From positions 1-12,296 of the forward strand of contig NVSR01000129.1 in NCBI GenBank assembly GCA_002401295.1: DNA of 12,296 nt, given 5' to 3'. The stretch's first letter is position 1; every line of letters begins with the position of its first letter. This document shows positions 1 to 7,095 of this stretch, piece after piece. The notes beneath the pieces were generated by a model. The model did not search any database and was not told where the DNA came from. It saw only the letters and a program-made list of their open reading frames with translations. Source of the stretch: SAR324 cluster bacterium. GTDB taxonomy: Bacteria; SAR324; XYD2-FULL-50-16. Made by a program: the position numbers and the translations under genes.

Positions 1-1
1 A

Positions 2-439
2 CTCCCTGCTTTAAGAGAACTGCTTGATGATATGTTTCCGCAACCTCCTTGGGAGCCTTTGAATCACCTAATCTCCATCACGAGTAAAGAGAGCAGCAAA
101 ACTTTCCAGCGTTTGATTGGTTTTTCCCGGCAAAGGATTCTTTTAATCAATAGCTTGTTACCCTTTTTCTTCTCCTGGGCCCAACTGCAGCAAGACAAGA
201 ATTTGGAAAAACATCTCTTTGCCCTCTTCCTTATTTTGCCTTCGGAGGGAGCCAATCACAAAACAAAGTTTATGGAAAACCGACTTTTCCTCAACCACCC
301 TGATTTCAAGGCCACAAGAAATCTTAGTTACCATCAAGGATTGATCCATTTGCATGATGAGTGCTGCCGCAGTTTTTATGAAGGTTGCAGGCAGTGTTCT
401 CTGCTACGTATGCTCTACCCTCGGCAGCATGATCAATGA
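2..439 (+). CDS. C-terminal part of a DUF2851-like protein (5' end outside window)
   Basis: The frame is open from base 2 through the TGA at 437-439, so the start lies left of the window and about 145 C-terminal residues are visible. The end carries a segment with NHKTKFMENRLF, then YHQGLIHLHDECC, then EGCRQC. A final 'QGLI.L...C' followed by clustered cysteines is what I remember of the C-terminus of DUF2851 proteins, which are uncharacterised and common in Bacteroidetes and relatives; the cysteine cluster may bind a metal. The frame also has an internal ATG at 32, but coding continues upstream of it without a break, so 32 is not taken as the start. The next gene is convergent, with a 60-base gap holding no clear terminator. 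The family call rests on the C-terminal motif only; the function is unknown. Confidence 0.6.
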   Translation, partial: LPALRELLDDMFPQPPWEPLNHLISITSKESSKTFQRLIGFSRQRILLINSLLPFFFSWAQLQQDKNLEKHLFALFLILPSEGANHKTKFMENRLFLNHPDFKATRNLSYHQGLIHLHDECCRSFYEGCRQCSLLRMLYPRQHDQ

Positions 440-499
440 GAAATTACTCTCCATGTCAAAGTCATAGTAAGAATTGCACCAACTATCATAGGAAGCAAT

Positions 500-1801
500 T
501 TATTCTGCATTAGCCTTCAAAGGGAGGGTAAAGGAGAGAATCACACCAGAGGAAGAAGGATTGAGACTGGCCCAGATTTTTCCATGATGAGCATGAATAA
601 TCTCTCGGCAAATAGCTAACCCCAGTCCTGTACCACCGTTCCCAAGATTGGTTCGTTTGCTCTGAATAAATTTATCGAAAACACTTTCCAATTCCTCTTG
701 GGGAATACCGACACCTTGATCTATTACGGAAACCTGTATCTCTTGCTGTCCATTATTTTTGAGTGGTACCTTTTGGAAGTAAATAACAATATTTCCCCCC
801 TCAGGAGAGAATTTAATCGCATTAGACAAGAGGTTTCTGATGACTTGGCCAATGCGAAAATCATCAAAATAAGCTTCGGTGCCTATGGTTGTGGGGGCTA
901 CTTTGAGGGTTAGTTTTTTCTCCTTGAGTCTGGATTCAAACTCCTCAATAGATTCATTTATAATGGGCAATAGATTGGTGATACACATTTCATAGGACAT
1001 TTTCCCTGCTTCTAGTTTGGAAAGGTCCAACAAGCTATTGAGTAATTTGAGTAATCTATCACCAGAATCTTTGATTTTCTGAAAGAAACGGGTAAGCTTT
1101 TCTTTTTTCAAATCACCACTGGTCAGTCTCTTAATGCCTAATTCGGAGAAGCCTAAAATAGCATGCATAGGGGTGCGTAATTCATGAGACATATTTGCCA
1201 GGAATTCAGATTTAGCCCGATTCGCTCTATTCGCTGCTTCTTCAGCTTGCTTGCGAACGACGAGCTCTTTCTCCAACTCAAAATTGAGTGCTAAGAAGGA
1301 GCTGGATAGTTTGAATGCTCTTAAAGAGGCCGTGATGGTGGTGAAGAGTTTTTGAGCGGTTAATTCAACTTTTGACTTGTAATCATTAATTTCATATTTA
1401 GAAATAATTTCCTGCTCCGGAGCCTCCCCCGGTTGCCCTGTACGGAGAATAATCTGGACGATATTATTTTTAAGTTCTTCTCGAATAAAACGAATGGTTT
1501 CCAGACCTGCATCATCACTCTCCATCACCACATCTAAGAGAATTAAGGCCGTATCTGGATGCTCTAGAATGAGCTGCTTCGTTTCTTCCCCCGAATAACT
1601 ACTGAGGAATTGAAGAGGTCGCTCTTCAAACAAAAAATCTTCGAGAACCATTTTGGTAATACCATGAACTTCCTCTTCATCATCAGCAATGATGATTTTC
1701 CAGAAGTTTTCTTCTAAAGGAGTGCTCTTCTCCTCAACTTCTTCCTTCTCAAACAGATACTCTCTCTCCTCGAAAGGGAGGTCTTCCCGCATCTTGCTCA
1801 T
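500..1801 (-). CDS. Hybrid sensor histidine kinase, REC-HisKA-HATPase (433 aa)
   Basis: Cytoplasmic two-component protein with an N-terminal receiver domain, residues about 34-165. It has the acidic pair D40/D41, phospho-acceptor D90 in LILLDVV, and the stretch RTGQPGEAPEQE followed by INDYKSKVELTAQKLF. That stretch is typical of the receivers found ahead of DUF3369 in RpfG-like regulators. A short helical linker (about 170-198) leads to HisKA with H206 in MSHELRTPMHAI. HATPase_c follows with N-box N327, G1 box DQGVGIP (D361) and G2 box GNGGTGLGL (387-395). There is no transmembrane segment and no output domain, so the input is probably phosphotransfer to the receiver or a soluble partner. 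The ATG at 1801 has only a weak TAGG four bases upstream. The catalytic core resembles that of the kinase encoded just upstream, suggesting duplication. Signal and partner are unknown. Confidence 0.93.
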   Translation of the reverse strand: MSKMREDLPFEEREYLFEKEEVEEKSTPLEENFWKIIIADDEEEVHGITKMVLEDFLFEERPLQFLSSYSGEETKQLILEHPDTALILLDVVMESDDAGLETIRFIREELKNNIVQIILRTGQPGEAPEQEIISKYEINDYKSKVELTAQKLFTTITASLRAFKLSSSFLALNFELEKELVVRKQAEEAANRANRAKSEFLANMSHELRTPMHAILGFSELGIKRLTSGDLKKEKLTRFFQKIKDSGDRLLKLLNSLLDLSKLEAGKMSYEMCITNLLPIINESIEEFESRLKEKKLTLKVAPTTIGTEAYFDDFRIGQVIRNLLSNAIKFSPEGGNIVIYFQKVPLKNNGQQEIQVSVIDQGVGIPQEELESVFDKFIQSKRTNLGNGGTGLGLAICREIIHAHHGKIWASLNPSSSGVILSFTLPLKANAE

Positions 1802-1866
1802 GGTGCCTATCGTAATTAGTAAAGAGAGTTATGCTCCCCAGTATTATTTCCAGATCAAACAAGCCT

Positions 1867-1895
1867 ATTCTACAAATATTAAAAGTAAAGTACAA
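1867..1895 (-). promoter_or_regulatory. Candidate sigma70-type promoter for the smaller kinase gene
   Basis: On the minus strand TTGTAC (1895-1890) is separated by exactly 17 bases from TAGAAT (1872-1867), about 65 bases before the ATG at 1801. The -10 matches consensus at five of six positions and the -35 at three. This would let the smaller kinase be transcribed separately from the larger one, whose stop lies about 200 bases upstream. Confidence 0.3.
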
Positions 1896-2008
1896 AGTCT
1901 TTAATCGACAGCTCCTTCTAAAGTCAGAGGTCTGTCCGATTGTTTACCCCCTCAAAATCCCTGAACTTGCGTCGGCTGAGGCCCTCCCTACCTAATCCCG
2001 GGAGTTCT

Positions 2009-3619
2009 TCACAAGCTACTGGTTAGCGGTAATTGAAACCGAATAATCGCGCCACCTTGTGGATTACATTCCGCCCAAATTTTCCCTTGATGGGCCTCAA
2101 TGATTTCTTTACAGAGGAAAAGCCCTAACCCGATGCCTCCAGCCCCTTTATCTGTCTCACTGCTTTGAGTAAAACTTTCAAAAACAGAGTCTAACTCCGC
2201 TGCAGGGATACCAACACCCTGATCAATGAATGATACTTCAATGGTTGAGCTATTCTTTTTCAAAGATGGAACCTTGCGAATAGAAATTTTCAGTTCTTTA
2301 TTCGGAGGGGTATATTGAATAGCATTTTGCAACAATTTTTTTACCACTTGATTGATGCGGTTGGTATCCAGATCAATCAAGCAAACGGCCTCTTGTGGTT
2401 GGATCTTCAGGTTTAATTTATTCTCCCGTAGTATTTCTTTCATGCCCCGTGCACATTCTTCAATCAGGCAGCAAAGGTCATATTTTTTAAATTCATAAGA
2501 GATCTTACCTGAATTCAATGCTGAGAGGTCTAAGAGATTATTTAGAAGATCAGAGAGTCGTTCGGCTGAGAGTTTGATCCTCTGTAAATGATTTTTTAAT
2601 TTAATATAATCAACTTGAGGGAGAGCCAGTTGCTTGATACAGAGTTGAATAAAACCAAGGATCCCGTGCATTGGAGTCCGAATTTCATGACTCATATTGG
2701 CGATGAATTGATCTTTTATCCGGTTAGTACGCTCAGCCTGGACCTTTGCTTCCAGCATCTGTTCCAGATATTTTTGTTTGGTTTCTTCAATCTTTTTACG
2801 ATCCGTGATATTTTTCATGGTACCAATAATCGCTTGTTTCCCCTGCCGCTGAATCCTATTGACCAATAAACTGACATAGACATGGTGCCCCGTTTGATGG
2901 ATTACTTGAATTTCATATCCCCCCGGAGCTTGCTTACCCTCTCTAATATCCCCCAGACATTGCCTGATTATAGGAACATCTTCTGCAATCACAAAATTAA
3001 GGAAGGATTTCCCCACAATTTCTTCGACAGAATGGCCCATCATTTGAGCAAAAGCCGGATTTACCAAAAGTAGCTCATAGCCCAGCATGATAAAAATTCC
3101 ATCTTGCAGGTATTCAAAAAGACTGTGGTATTCTTCTTCCTGCTGCCGTGACGCCATCTCAATAATTTTCCTTTCTCTAATCTCTTTTTGGAGTCGCTCA
3201 TTGGACAGCTCCAGCTCCTGTTGTCGATTGCGGACTTCCTGGATCAAGCGCAGTTTTTCTATTGCCTGACCTACCCCTAGCTCCATTTCCTCATAATTAA
3301 TCGGTTTGCTAAAGTAATTGATGGCTCCTAACTGCAATGCTTGGACGGCAAAGTCAATCTCATGATAAGCCGTAATGACGATAGTTTGAAGCTGGGGATA
3401 AAGGTGCTTAGCCCGCTTGATTAATTCAATTCCGTCTATGCCCGGCATCAAAACGTCAGTGATCAATACATCAATATTTTGAGTCTTTAAAATATTCAGA
3501 GCCTCCAAACCTGAAGTTGCTGCTAAGACATGATAACCACTCTCTCGCAAGTTAATCTGTAAGAGCTGAGCGATGATTGCTTCATCATCAACGATCAGCA
3601 AGTCTCCTTTAGATTTCAT
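2009..3619 (-). CDS. Hybrid sensor histidine kinase, REC-PAS-HisKA-HATPase (536 aa)
   Basis: Cytoplasmic multi-domain kinase; numbering is from the ATG at 3619. Receiver about 6-120 with acidic D11/D12, phospho-acceptor D55 in ITDVLMP, T83 and K105 in SKPI. A charged, probably coiled-coil linker (about 125-160) leads to a PAS domain (about 163-275, ending IIGTMKNITDRK). HisKA has H311 in NMSHEIRTPMHG. HATPase_c has N432, G1 box DQGVGIP (D466) and G2 box GAGGIGLGL (492-500). There are no membrane segments and no DNA-binding output, so it probably senses a cytosolic cue through PAS and passes phosphate to an unlinked partner. An in-frame GTG at 3652 would add 11 residues but has no ribosome binding site. 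I prefer 3619 because the receiver starts right after it and because its ATG overlaps the stop of a well-initiated leader ORF. The core resembles that of the neighbouring kinase. Confidence 0.92.
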   Translation of the reverse strand: MKSKGDLLIVDDEAIIAQLLQINLRESGYHVLAATSGLEALNILKTQNIDVLITDVLMPGIDGIELIKRAKHLYPQLQTIVITAYHEIDFAVQALQLGAINYFSKPINYEEMELGVGQAIEKLRLIQEVRNRQQELELSNERLQKEIRERKIIEMASRQQEEEYHSLFEYLQDGIFIMLGYELLLVNPAFAQMMGHSVEEIVGKSFLNFVIAEDVPIIRQCLGDIREGKQAPGGYEIQVIHQTGHHVYVSLLVNRIQRQGKQAIIGTMKNITDRKKIEETKQKYLEQMLEAKVQAERTNRIKDQFIANMSHEIRTPMHGILGFIQLCIKQLALPQVDYIKLKNHLQRIKLSAERLSDLLNNLLDLSALNSGKISYEFKKYDLCCLIEECARGMKEILRENKLNLKIQPQEAVCLIDLDTNRINQVVKKLLQNAIQYTPPNKELKISIRKVPSLKKNSSTIEVSFIDQGVGIPAAELDSVFESFTQSSETDKGAGGIGLGLFLCKEIIEAHQGKIWAECNPQGGAIIRFQLPLTSSL

Positions 3620-3639
3620 AGGCAGATTCTTCGATTCAT
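3616..3639 (-). CDS. Candidate 7-codon leader ORF coupled to the hybrid kinase
   Basis: On the minus strand ATG at 3639-3637 opens a 7-codon ORF encoding MNRRICL and ending at TGA 3618-3616. It is preceded by GGAAGGGGGAC, the most convincing purine-rich ribosome binding site in this stretch. Its stop overlaps the kinase ATG (3619-3617) as ATGA, the classic geometry for translational coupling. The kinase ATG has no good binding site of its own. The peptide may simply load ribosomes or may have a regulatory role; nothing in the sequence shows which. Confidence 0.4.
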   Translation of the reverse strand: MNRRICL

Positions 3640-3733
3640 GTCCCCCTTCCACTAGAGGAAATTAAGCCCTGCGGAAGGGTTTAAAGTGTTCCTAACATTT
3701 TATTTCTAGTTTTTATTTTGGTAATTCTTGCAC

Positions 3734-3763
3734 ATTATTACTGATCGAGAAGAACCTCGGCAA
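3734..3763 (-). promoter_or_regulatory. Weak candidate promoter for the larger kinase
   Basis: On the minus strand TTGCCG (3763-3758) lies 18 bases upstream of AATAAT (3739-3734), giving a leader of roughly 90 bases before the leader ORF. The -10 matches five of six consensus bases and the -35 four. A short imperfect hairpin, AACCCT/AGGGCTT around 3663-3682, lies in the leader. Low certainty because this stretch is AT-rich. Confidence 0.22.
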
Positions 3764-3804
3764 GAAAAATGTATAATTTCAAGAAAAGTCGTAGATATGG
3801 GGAA

Positions 3805-3825
3805 GCTGGGGAAAACGGCCCCAGC
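3805..3825 (-). terminator. Hairpin downstream of the SelW-like gene, possible terminator
   Basis: GCTGGGG (3805-3811) and CCCCAGC (3819-3825) form a perfect 7-bp GC-rich stem with a 7-base loop. It starts 14 bases after the stop codon of the SelW-like gene on the minus strand. No strong T-run follows, so it may be a 3'-end stabiliser or a weak terminator rather than a canonical intrinsic one. Confidence 0.4.
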
Positions 3826-3838
3826 CAGTAGAAAGCGA

Positions 3839-4063
3839 TTAAATTTGGCCTTTTAGTAGGGTGATAATCTTTTTTTCACTGGGAAAGTCTCCTGTTGCTT
3901 TTTTGGAGTAGATTTTTTTACCATCAACAAATATTTCAAAGACACCGCCACTGGATCGAATTAACTCCGGCTGAATGGCTAATGCTTTCTTGACTGCTTC
4001 CGCCAGACTGGCGGCTCTGGGGAGATAATTTCAAACTCCACAATATTCAATTTCCAGCTTCAT
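3839..4063 (-). CDS. SelW-like Rdx-family selenoprotein with in-frame TGA (Sec)
   Basis: Reading the TGA at 4033-4031 as selenocysteine gives a 74-residue protein. It starts MKLEIEYCGV-U-NYLPRAA, runs through SGGVFEIFVDGKKIYSKK and GDFP, and ends LLKGQI at TAA 3841-3839. This matches the small thioredoxin-fold Rdx (SelW/SelT/SelH) family end to end: beta strand, CxxC/CxxU redox loop (C8, U11), helix, then the SGGVFE and FP signatures. Length is normal for bacterial SelW-like proteins. The ATG at 4063 has GGAG six bases upstream. A bacterial SECIS-type hairpin follows the TGA (4014-4000). Coding is fully conserved on both sides of the TGA, so a nonsense mutation is unlikely. The role is presumed thiol/selenol redox; the physiological partner is unknown for bacterial members. 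It lies 81 bases downstream of the CLC gene and may share its transcript. Confidence 0.87.
4000..4014 (-). promoter_or_regulatory. Bacterial SECIS element for Sec insertion
   Basis: On the minus strand CCGCCA-GTC-TGGCGG forms a perfect 6-bp stem with a 3-base loop whose first base is G. The stem begins 16 bases, and the loop 22 bases, after the TGA at 4033-4031. This fits the known bacterial SECIS model: apical loop about 16-37 bases after UGA, loop of 3 or more bases, and a G among the first two loop bases. The element lies inside the coding sequence (codons for roughly AASLAE). SelB would bind it. A weaker 5-bp alternative, CCAGA/TCTGG, would compete with this fold. Confidence 0.8.
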
Positions 4064-4079
4064 CTGGATCTCCAGTGAT

Positions 4080-4101
4080 ACCCCGCTCTTTAGGCCGGGG
4101 T
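4080..4101 (-). other. Hairpin between the CLC gene and the SelW-like gene
   Basis: ACCCCG (4080-4085) and CGGGGT (4096-4101) form a perfect 6-bp stem with a 10-base loop. It lies 43 bases past the CLC stop and 16 bases before the SelW-like ATG on the minus strand. No T-run follows, so it is more likely an mRNA processing or stability structure, or a 5' leader hairpin, than a terminator. Confidence 0.35.
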
Positions 4102-4144
4102 GGTTCAGAACCGTCGTCGTCACAGGCAGCTCAGTTTCTAATAT

Positions 4145-5938
4145 TTAATGTTGCTGAGATAGCTCTCGCATTAAAATAGCTTTATTGTAGGCATTGATGA
4201 CATCTTTACGTTTCAGGATTCCCAAAAGTTGACCGGGGTCTTCCGGGTGAACAACTGGAATAGCCTCAATATCCTTGATCCCAAACTTTTTAATGGCTTC
4301 GCTAAGGTTATCATGGGGGTGAAGTTTGATCAAACGAGTCTCAGCCAACTCTTTCATCACCACCAAGTGCTCTAATCCCTCTTCCAGGAGAATTTCTCGG
4401 ATATCCTGAAAAGAGACCACTCCAGTCATCCTGTTTTCTTCATTCATAACGGGATAATACTGAGATTTGCTAGTCGGAAAAAACTTCATGAACTCAGCAA
4501 AACTCATGTTTTCCCGAATAGTCTCGTACTCTCTGACCATCACGCTTTCCACCTGAATGGAATTAAGAATGCTTTCTTCCCTGCCGGCATGTAATGAGAT
4601 TCCGCGGCGGGAGAGTTCCATGGAATCCAGGGAATCATCACAGAAGTGACGAGCCACCATGACACCGATTACGGAAGCAAACATGATGGGAATAATAACC
4701 TGATAGTTGTTCGTTAATTCGAACAAGAGGAAGATCGCCGTCATCGGGGCATGGGTTGCGGCGGCCAGAAAGGCTCCCATACCTACCAACGCATAAGAGC
4801 CTTGCTGAATTCCCGCCCCTGGAAGAAAGAACTTAAGTATGCCACCAAAGGTAGAACCAATCATCGCCCCAATGAAGAGGCAAGGGGCAAAAACTCCTCC
4901 CACATTACCGGAGCCCAGGGTAATTGAAGTTGCGATCATCTTCAAGACCACTAAGAGCGCCACAACTGCCAGGGTCAAACCGGAAGAAGTCTCCAAACTG
5001 GCAATGATGACTTCATAGCCGTCTCCCAGTACACCAAAGTTAATCAGCCCTAGCAAACCAACGAGGAAAGCGCCGAAAATGGGCTTCAATTGGGCGTGCA
5101 TTTTGAGCTGTTCGAAGCGATCGGAAATGCCGAAGAAGAGCCGGATAAAGAGATAAGCCAAAACACCAACAATCAAGCCCAATAAAATGTAAAAGGGAAG
5201 CTCGTAAAGACTATTCAAGGTATATTCAAGATTCCCGAAGGTAGGTGCGGCGGAATAGTAAGCACGAGAGATAGCCGTGGCTAATCCTGAAGCAATCACG
5301 ATCACACCGAAAGTTTGTAATTGAAAATTACCAACCATGATAATCTCTTGTGCGAAGAGAACCCCCGCCAGAGGTGCATTAAACTGAGCGGCAATGCCTG
5401 CGGCGGAACCACAAGCAATCAGTACTTTGAGCCGCTGACTTCCCATCTCAAAAAATCGCCCCACTGAAGAGCCAACAGCCCCACCAATCAGAGCGATCGG
5501 CCCCTCTACACCAGCTGCGCCACCGGTAGAGATGGTGATGGCGGCAGTGAAAATCTTGATAAAAATTGCTCGGGTACGAACTAATCCCCCTTTCAAGTGA
5601 ACACTGATCAAGAATTTCGGCATGCCGTAACCATTGATCTCACCGGGATAGCGCAGGGAAAATGGAATCAAGAGCATCGCCCCAAACATGGGGATGAGCG
5701 GTAAGAGGTAAGGACTGATTTGGGAAAGCCATCCATAGACCACGATAAAGAAGAAATCGTGCATTTGGTGAAGTAAAAACCGAAAGAAAACAGATGCGTA
5801 TCCAGCAATGATACCTACAATACAAGCGAGTAAGAGCTCAACGTTTGTTTCACCGAGTTTGATCTTGAAAGGGAAAAATCGATTAACGGGGATACGGTCC
5901 AAGTGGGTTTTCTTTTTAAGTTCTGAGATGTTATGCAT
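4145..5938 (-). CDS. CLC-family anion channel/transporter with C-terminal CBS pair (597 aa)
   Basis: Integral membrane protein moving chloride or another anion, either as a channel or as an anion/proton exchanger. The CLC fold spans about residues 34-430. Its signature loops are GYGMP (103-107, position of the usual GSGIP), AAGVEGP (141-147, with gating glutamate E145), NAPLAGVLF (187-195) and GSGNVGGVFAP (342-352). Two CBS domains follow (about 460-525 and 527-590, including ESVMVREYETI and LLGILKRKDV), normally an adenine-nucleotide or ionic sensor. Aligned by eye to the E. coli exchanger, the internal proton glutamate (E203 there) corresponds to I199 and the central tyrosine to D438. Transport type and ion selectivity are therefore uncertain. 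The ATG at 5938 has no clear ribosome binding site. It lies downstream of dapF with a 132-base gap. Confidence 0.93.
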   Translation of the reverse strand: MHNISELKKKTHLDRIPVNRFFPFKIKLGETNVELLLACIVGIIAGYASVFFRFLLHQMHDFFFIVVYGWLSQISPYLLPLIPMFGAMLLIPFSLRYPGEINGYGMPKFLISVHLKGGLVRTRAIFIKIFTAAITISTGGAAGVEGPIALIGGAVGSSVGRFFEMGSQRLKVLIACGSAAGIAAQFNAPLAGVLFAQEIIMVGNFQLQTFGVIVIASGLATAISRAYYSAAPTFGNLEYTLNSLYELPFYILLGLIVGVLAYLFIRLFFGISDRFEQLKMHAQLKPIFGAFLVGLLGLINFGVLGDGYEVIIASLETSSGLTLAVVALLVVLKMIATSITLGSGNVGGVFAPCLFIGAMIGSTFGGILKFFLPGAGIQQGSYALVGMGAFLAAATHAPMTAIFLLFELTNNYQVIIPIMFASVIGVMVARHFCDDSLDSMELSRRGISLHAGREESILNSIQVESVMVREYETIRENMSFAEFMKFFPTSKSQYYPVMNEENRMTGVVSFQDIREILLEEGLEHLVVMKELAETRLIKLHPHDNLSEAIKKFGIKDIEAIPVVHPEDPGQLLGILKRKDVINAYNKAILMRELSQQH

Positions 5939-5948
5939 ATCAAGTTCT

Positions 5949-5965
5949 AAGGGATTGAATCCCTT
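5949..5965 (-). other. Hairpin just upstream of the CLC start codon
   Basis: AAGGGA (5949-5954) and TCCCTT (5960-5965) pair around a TTGAA loop, 10 bases before the CLC ATG on the minus strand. Flanking ATCAAG/CTTGAT (around 5939-5968) offers an alternative pairing. The CLC start has no obvious ribosome binding site, so this structure could affect initiation; that is inference. Confidence 0.3.
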
Positions 5966-6021
5966 GATTTAAAAAAGGTTGGTTCTAAAAAAATACTTCA
6001 ATTCAATCTTAGATCGGGAGG

Positions 6022-6066
6022 CCCCGTCTATCCGACCGCTGCCCCTTCAGGCCAGACGATAGGGGG
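6022..6066 (-). terminator. Long imperfect hairpin after dapF, possible terminator
   Basis: CCCC(GT)CTATC at 6022-6032 pairs with GATAG-GGGG at 6058-6066, leaving a two-base bulge. GTCT (6026-6029) and AGAC (6054-6057) offer a competing inner pairing. It begins 5 bases beyond the dapF stop. No T-run follows directly; a T-stretch appears only about 30 bases later. It may separate dapF from the CLC gene. Confidence 0.35.
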
Positions 6067-6070
6067 GAAA

Positions 6071-6922
6071 TTATGTTTCTAGAAGCCAGTTTCCACTGAA
6101 CACTTCCTTTGCCGGACCCGTCATAAAAACAGGCTGCCCTTTTCCTTCCCAGTTGATGATTAACTCACCACCCGTTAAATGGACCCGAACAGTAGGATTA
6201 GTTTTTCCTGTGAGCATACCCGCTACACCAACGGCGGATGCACCAGTACCACAGGCCCATGTTTCCCCGGAACCACGCTCCCAAGTGCGTTGGATCACTT
6301 CATCCTTTGAGACTACTTGGACGAATTCAACATTGATTTTTTTGGGGAAATAAGTGCTATTCTCAATGATAGCGCCCCATTTTTCAACAGGAATTTTTTT
6401 TACATCATCTACGTAAGTGACGAAATGTGGATTCCCCATCGAAACGAGCGTACCTTTGAGGGAGAAATCCCCAAAATTAAAATTATGCTCAACCACCTGC
6501 TCTTGCTTTAGCTGACTGGGAATAGCCTCAGCTTCTAAGATAGGCTCTCCCATGGAAACCTTCACAGACTTTACTTTTTGAGCAGCATCAAAAAAGAGTT
6601 GCAGCTCCTTAATTCCTGCTCCTGTTTCCAATTGTAAGGGGTTCTTTTTAACCAAACCATGATCCCAGGCATACTTTCCCACGCAACGACTGGCATTACC
6701 ACACATTGCGGACTCCGAACCATCCGCGTTGAACATGATCATGCGCAGGTCCGCAACAGAGCTGGGAGCAATCAAAACGAGACCATCTGCACCAATGCCA
6801 AAGCGGCGGTGGCTCATGGCAATGGCTAATTCCTCTGGCTTTGACAAGGTTTGCTGGAATAAATTAACGTACACGTAATCATTCCCGGCCCCTTGCATCT
6901 TAGTAAAATTGATTGTTTTCAT
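6071..6922 (-). CDS. dapF: Diaminopimelate epimerase DapF
   Basis: Cytosolic, PLP-independent enzyme that converts LL- to meso-diaminopimelate, the last specific step before meso-DAP enters lysine and peptidoglycan synthesis. The 283 residues show the two-fold DapF architecture. The first half has GAGNDYVY (substrate-contacting N14), FGIGADG and the catalytic cysteine C74 in MCGNASRC. The second half has GNPH (163-166), ERGSGETWACGTGA with E216/R217, and the second catalytic cysteine C224. All hallmark residues are present and the length is normal (270-285). The ATG at 6922 is preceded by AAAGGAAG at a rather long spacing of about 11 bases. It is divergent from the exported-protein gene at 7096 across a 173-base gap. 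No other lysine-pathway genes are adjacent. Confidence 0.97.
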   Translation of the reverse strand: MKTINFTKMQGAGNDYVYVNLFQQTLSKPEELAIAMSHRRFGIGADGLVLIAPSSVADLRMIMFNADGSESAMCGNASRCVGKYAWDHGLVKKNPLQLETGAGIKELQLFFDAAQKVKSVKVSMGEPILEAEAIPSQLKQEQVVEHNFNFGDFSLKGTLVSMGNPHFVTYVDDVKKIPVEKWGAIIENSTYFPKKINVEFVQVVSKDEVIQRTWERGSGETWACGTGASAVGVAGMLTGKTNPTVRVHLTGGELIINWEGKGQPVFMTGPAKEVFSGNWLLET

Positions 6923-7095
6923 AGTTTTATATACTTCCTTTACTACAATATATGCTCATCCTTTAGCTCACAGGACCGGCAACTCTAAGGTTTTTAGATC
7001 AGACACAAATGTTTGATTAATCACCGAAACTAGGCAAAAAAGCTAGAACAAACCGCAATGTACCTTACAGTTAATTTCATTTCCCGTATCTTCTG

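Noticed and set aside
2615..3269. Three plus-strand open frames opposite the larger kinase
   Set aside because: They are antisense to conserved PAS and HisKA coding sequence and have no coding character.
3650..3652. GTG at 3652 as the start of the larger kinase
   Set aside because: No ribosome binding site precedes it, and the added 11 residues fall outside the receiver domain; the ATG at 3619 fits the ATGA coupling. Not excluded.
4031..4033. TGA at 4033-4031 read as an ordinary nonsense mutation making the SelW-like gene a pseudogene
   Set aside because: It falls exactly at the known Sec position of the CxxU motif, all the rest of the family pattern is intact, and a SECIS-type hairpin lies at the right distance.
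6153..6511. Two plus-strand open frames opposite dapF
   Set aside because: They are antisense shadows of a clearly coding dapF with all catalytic motifs.
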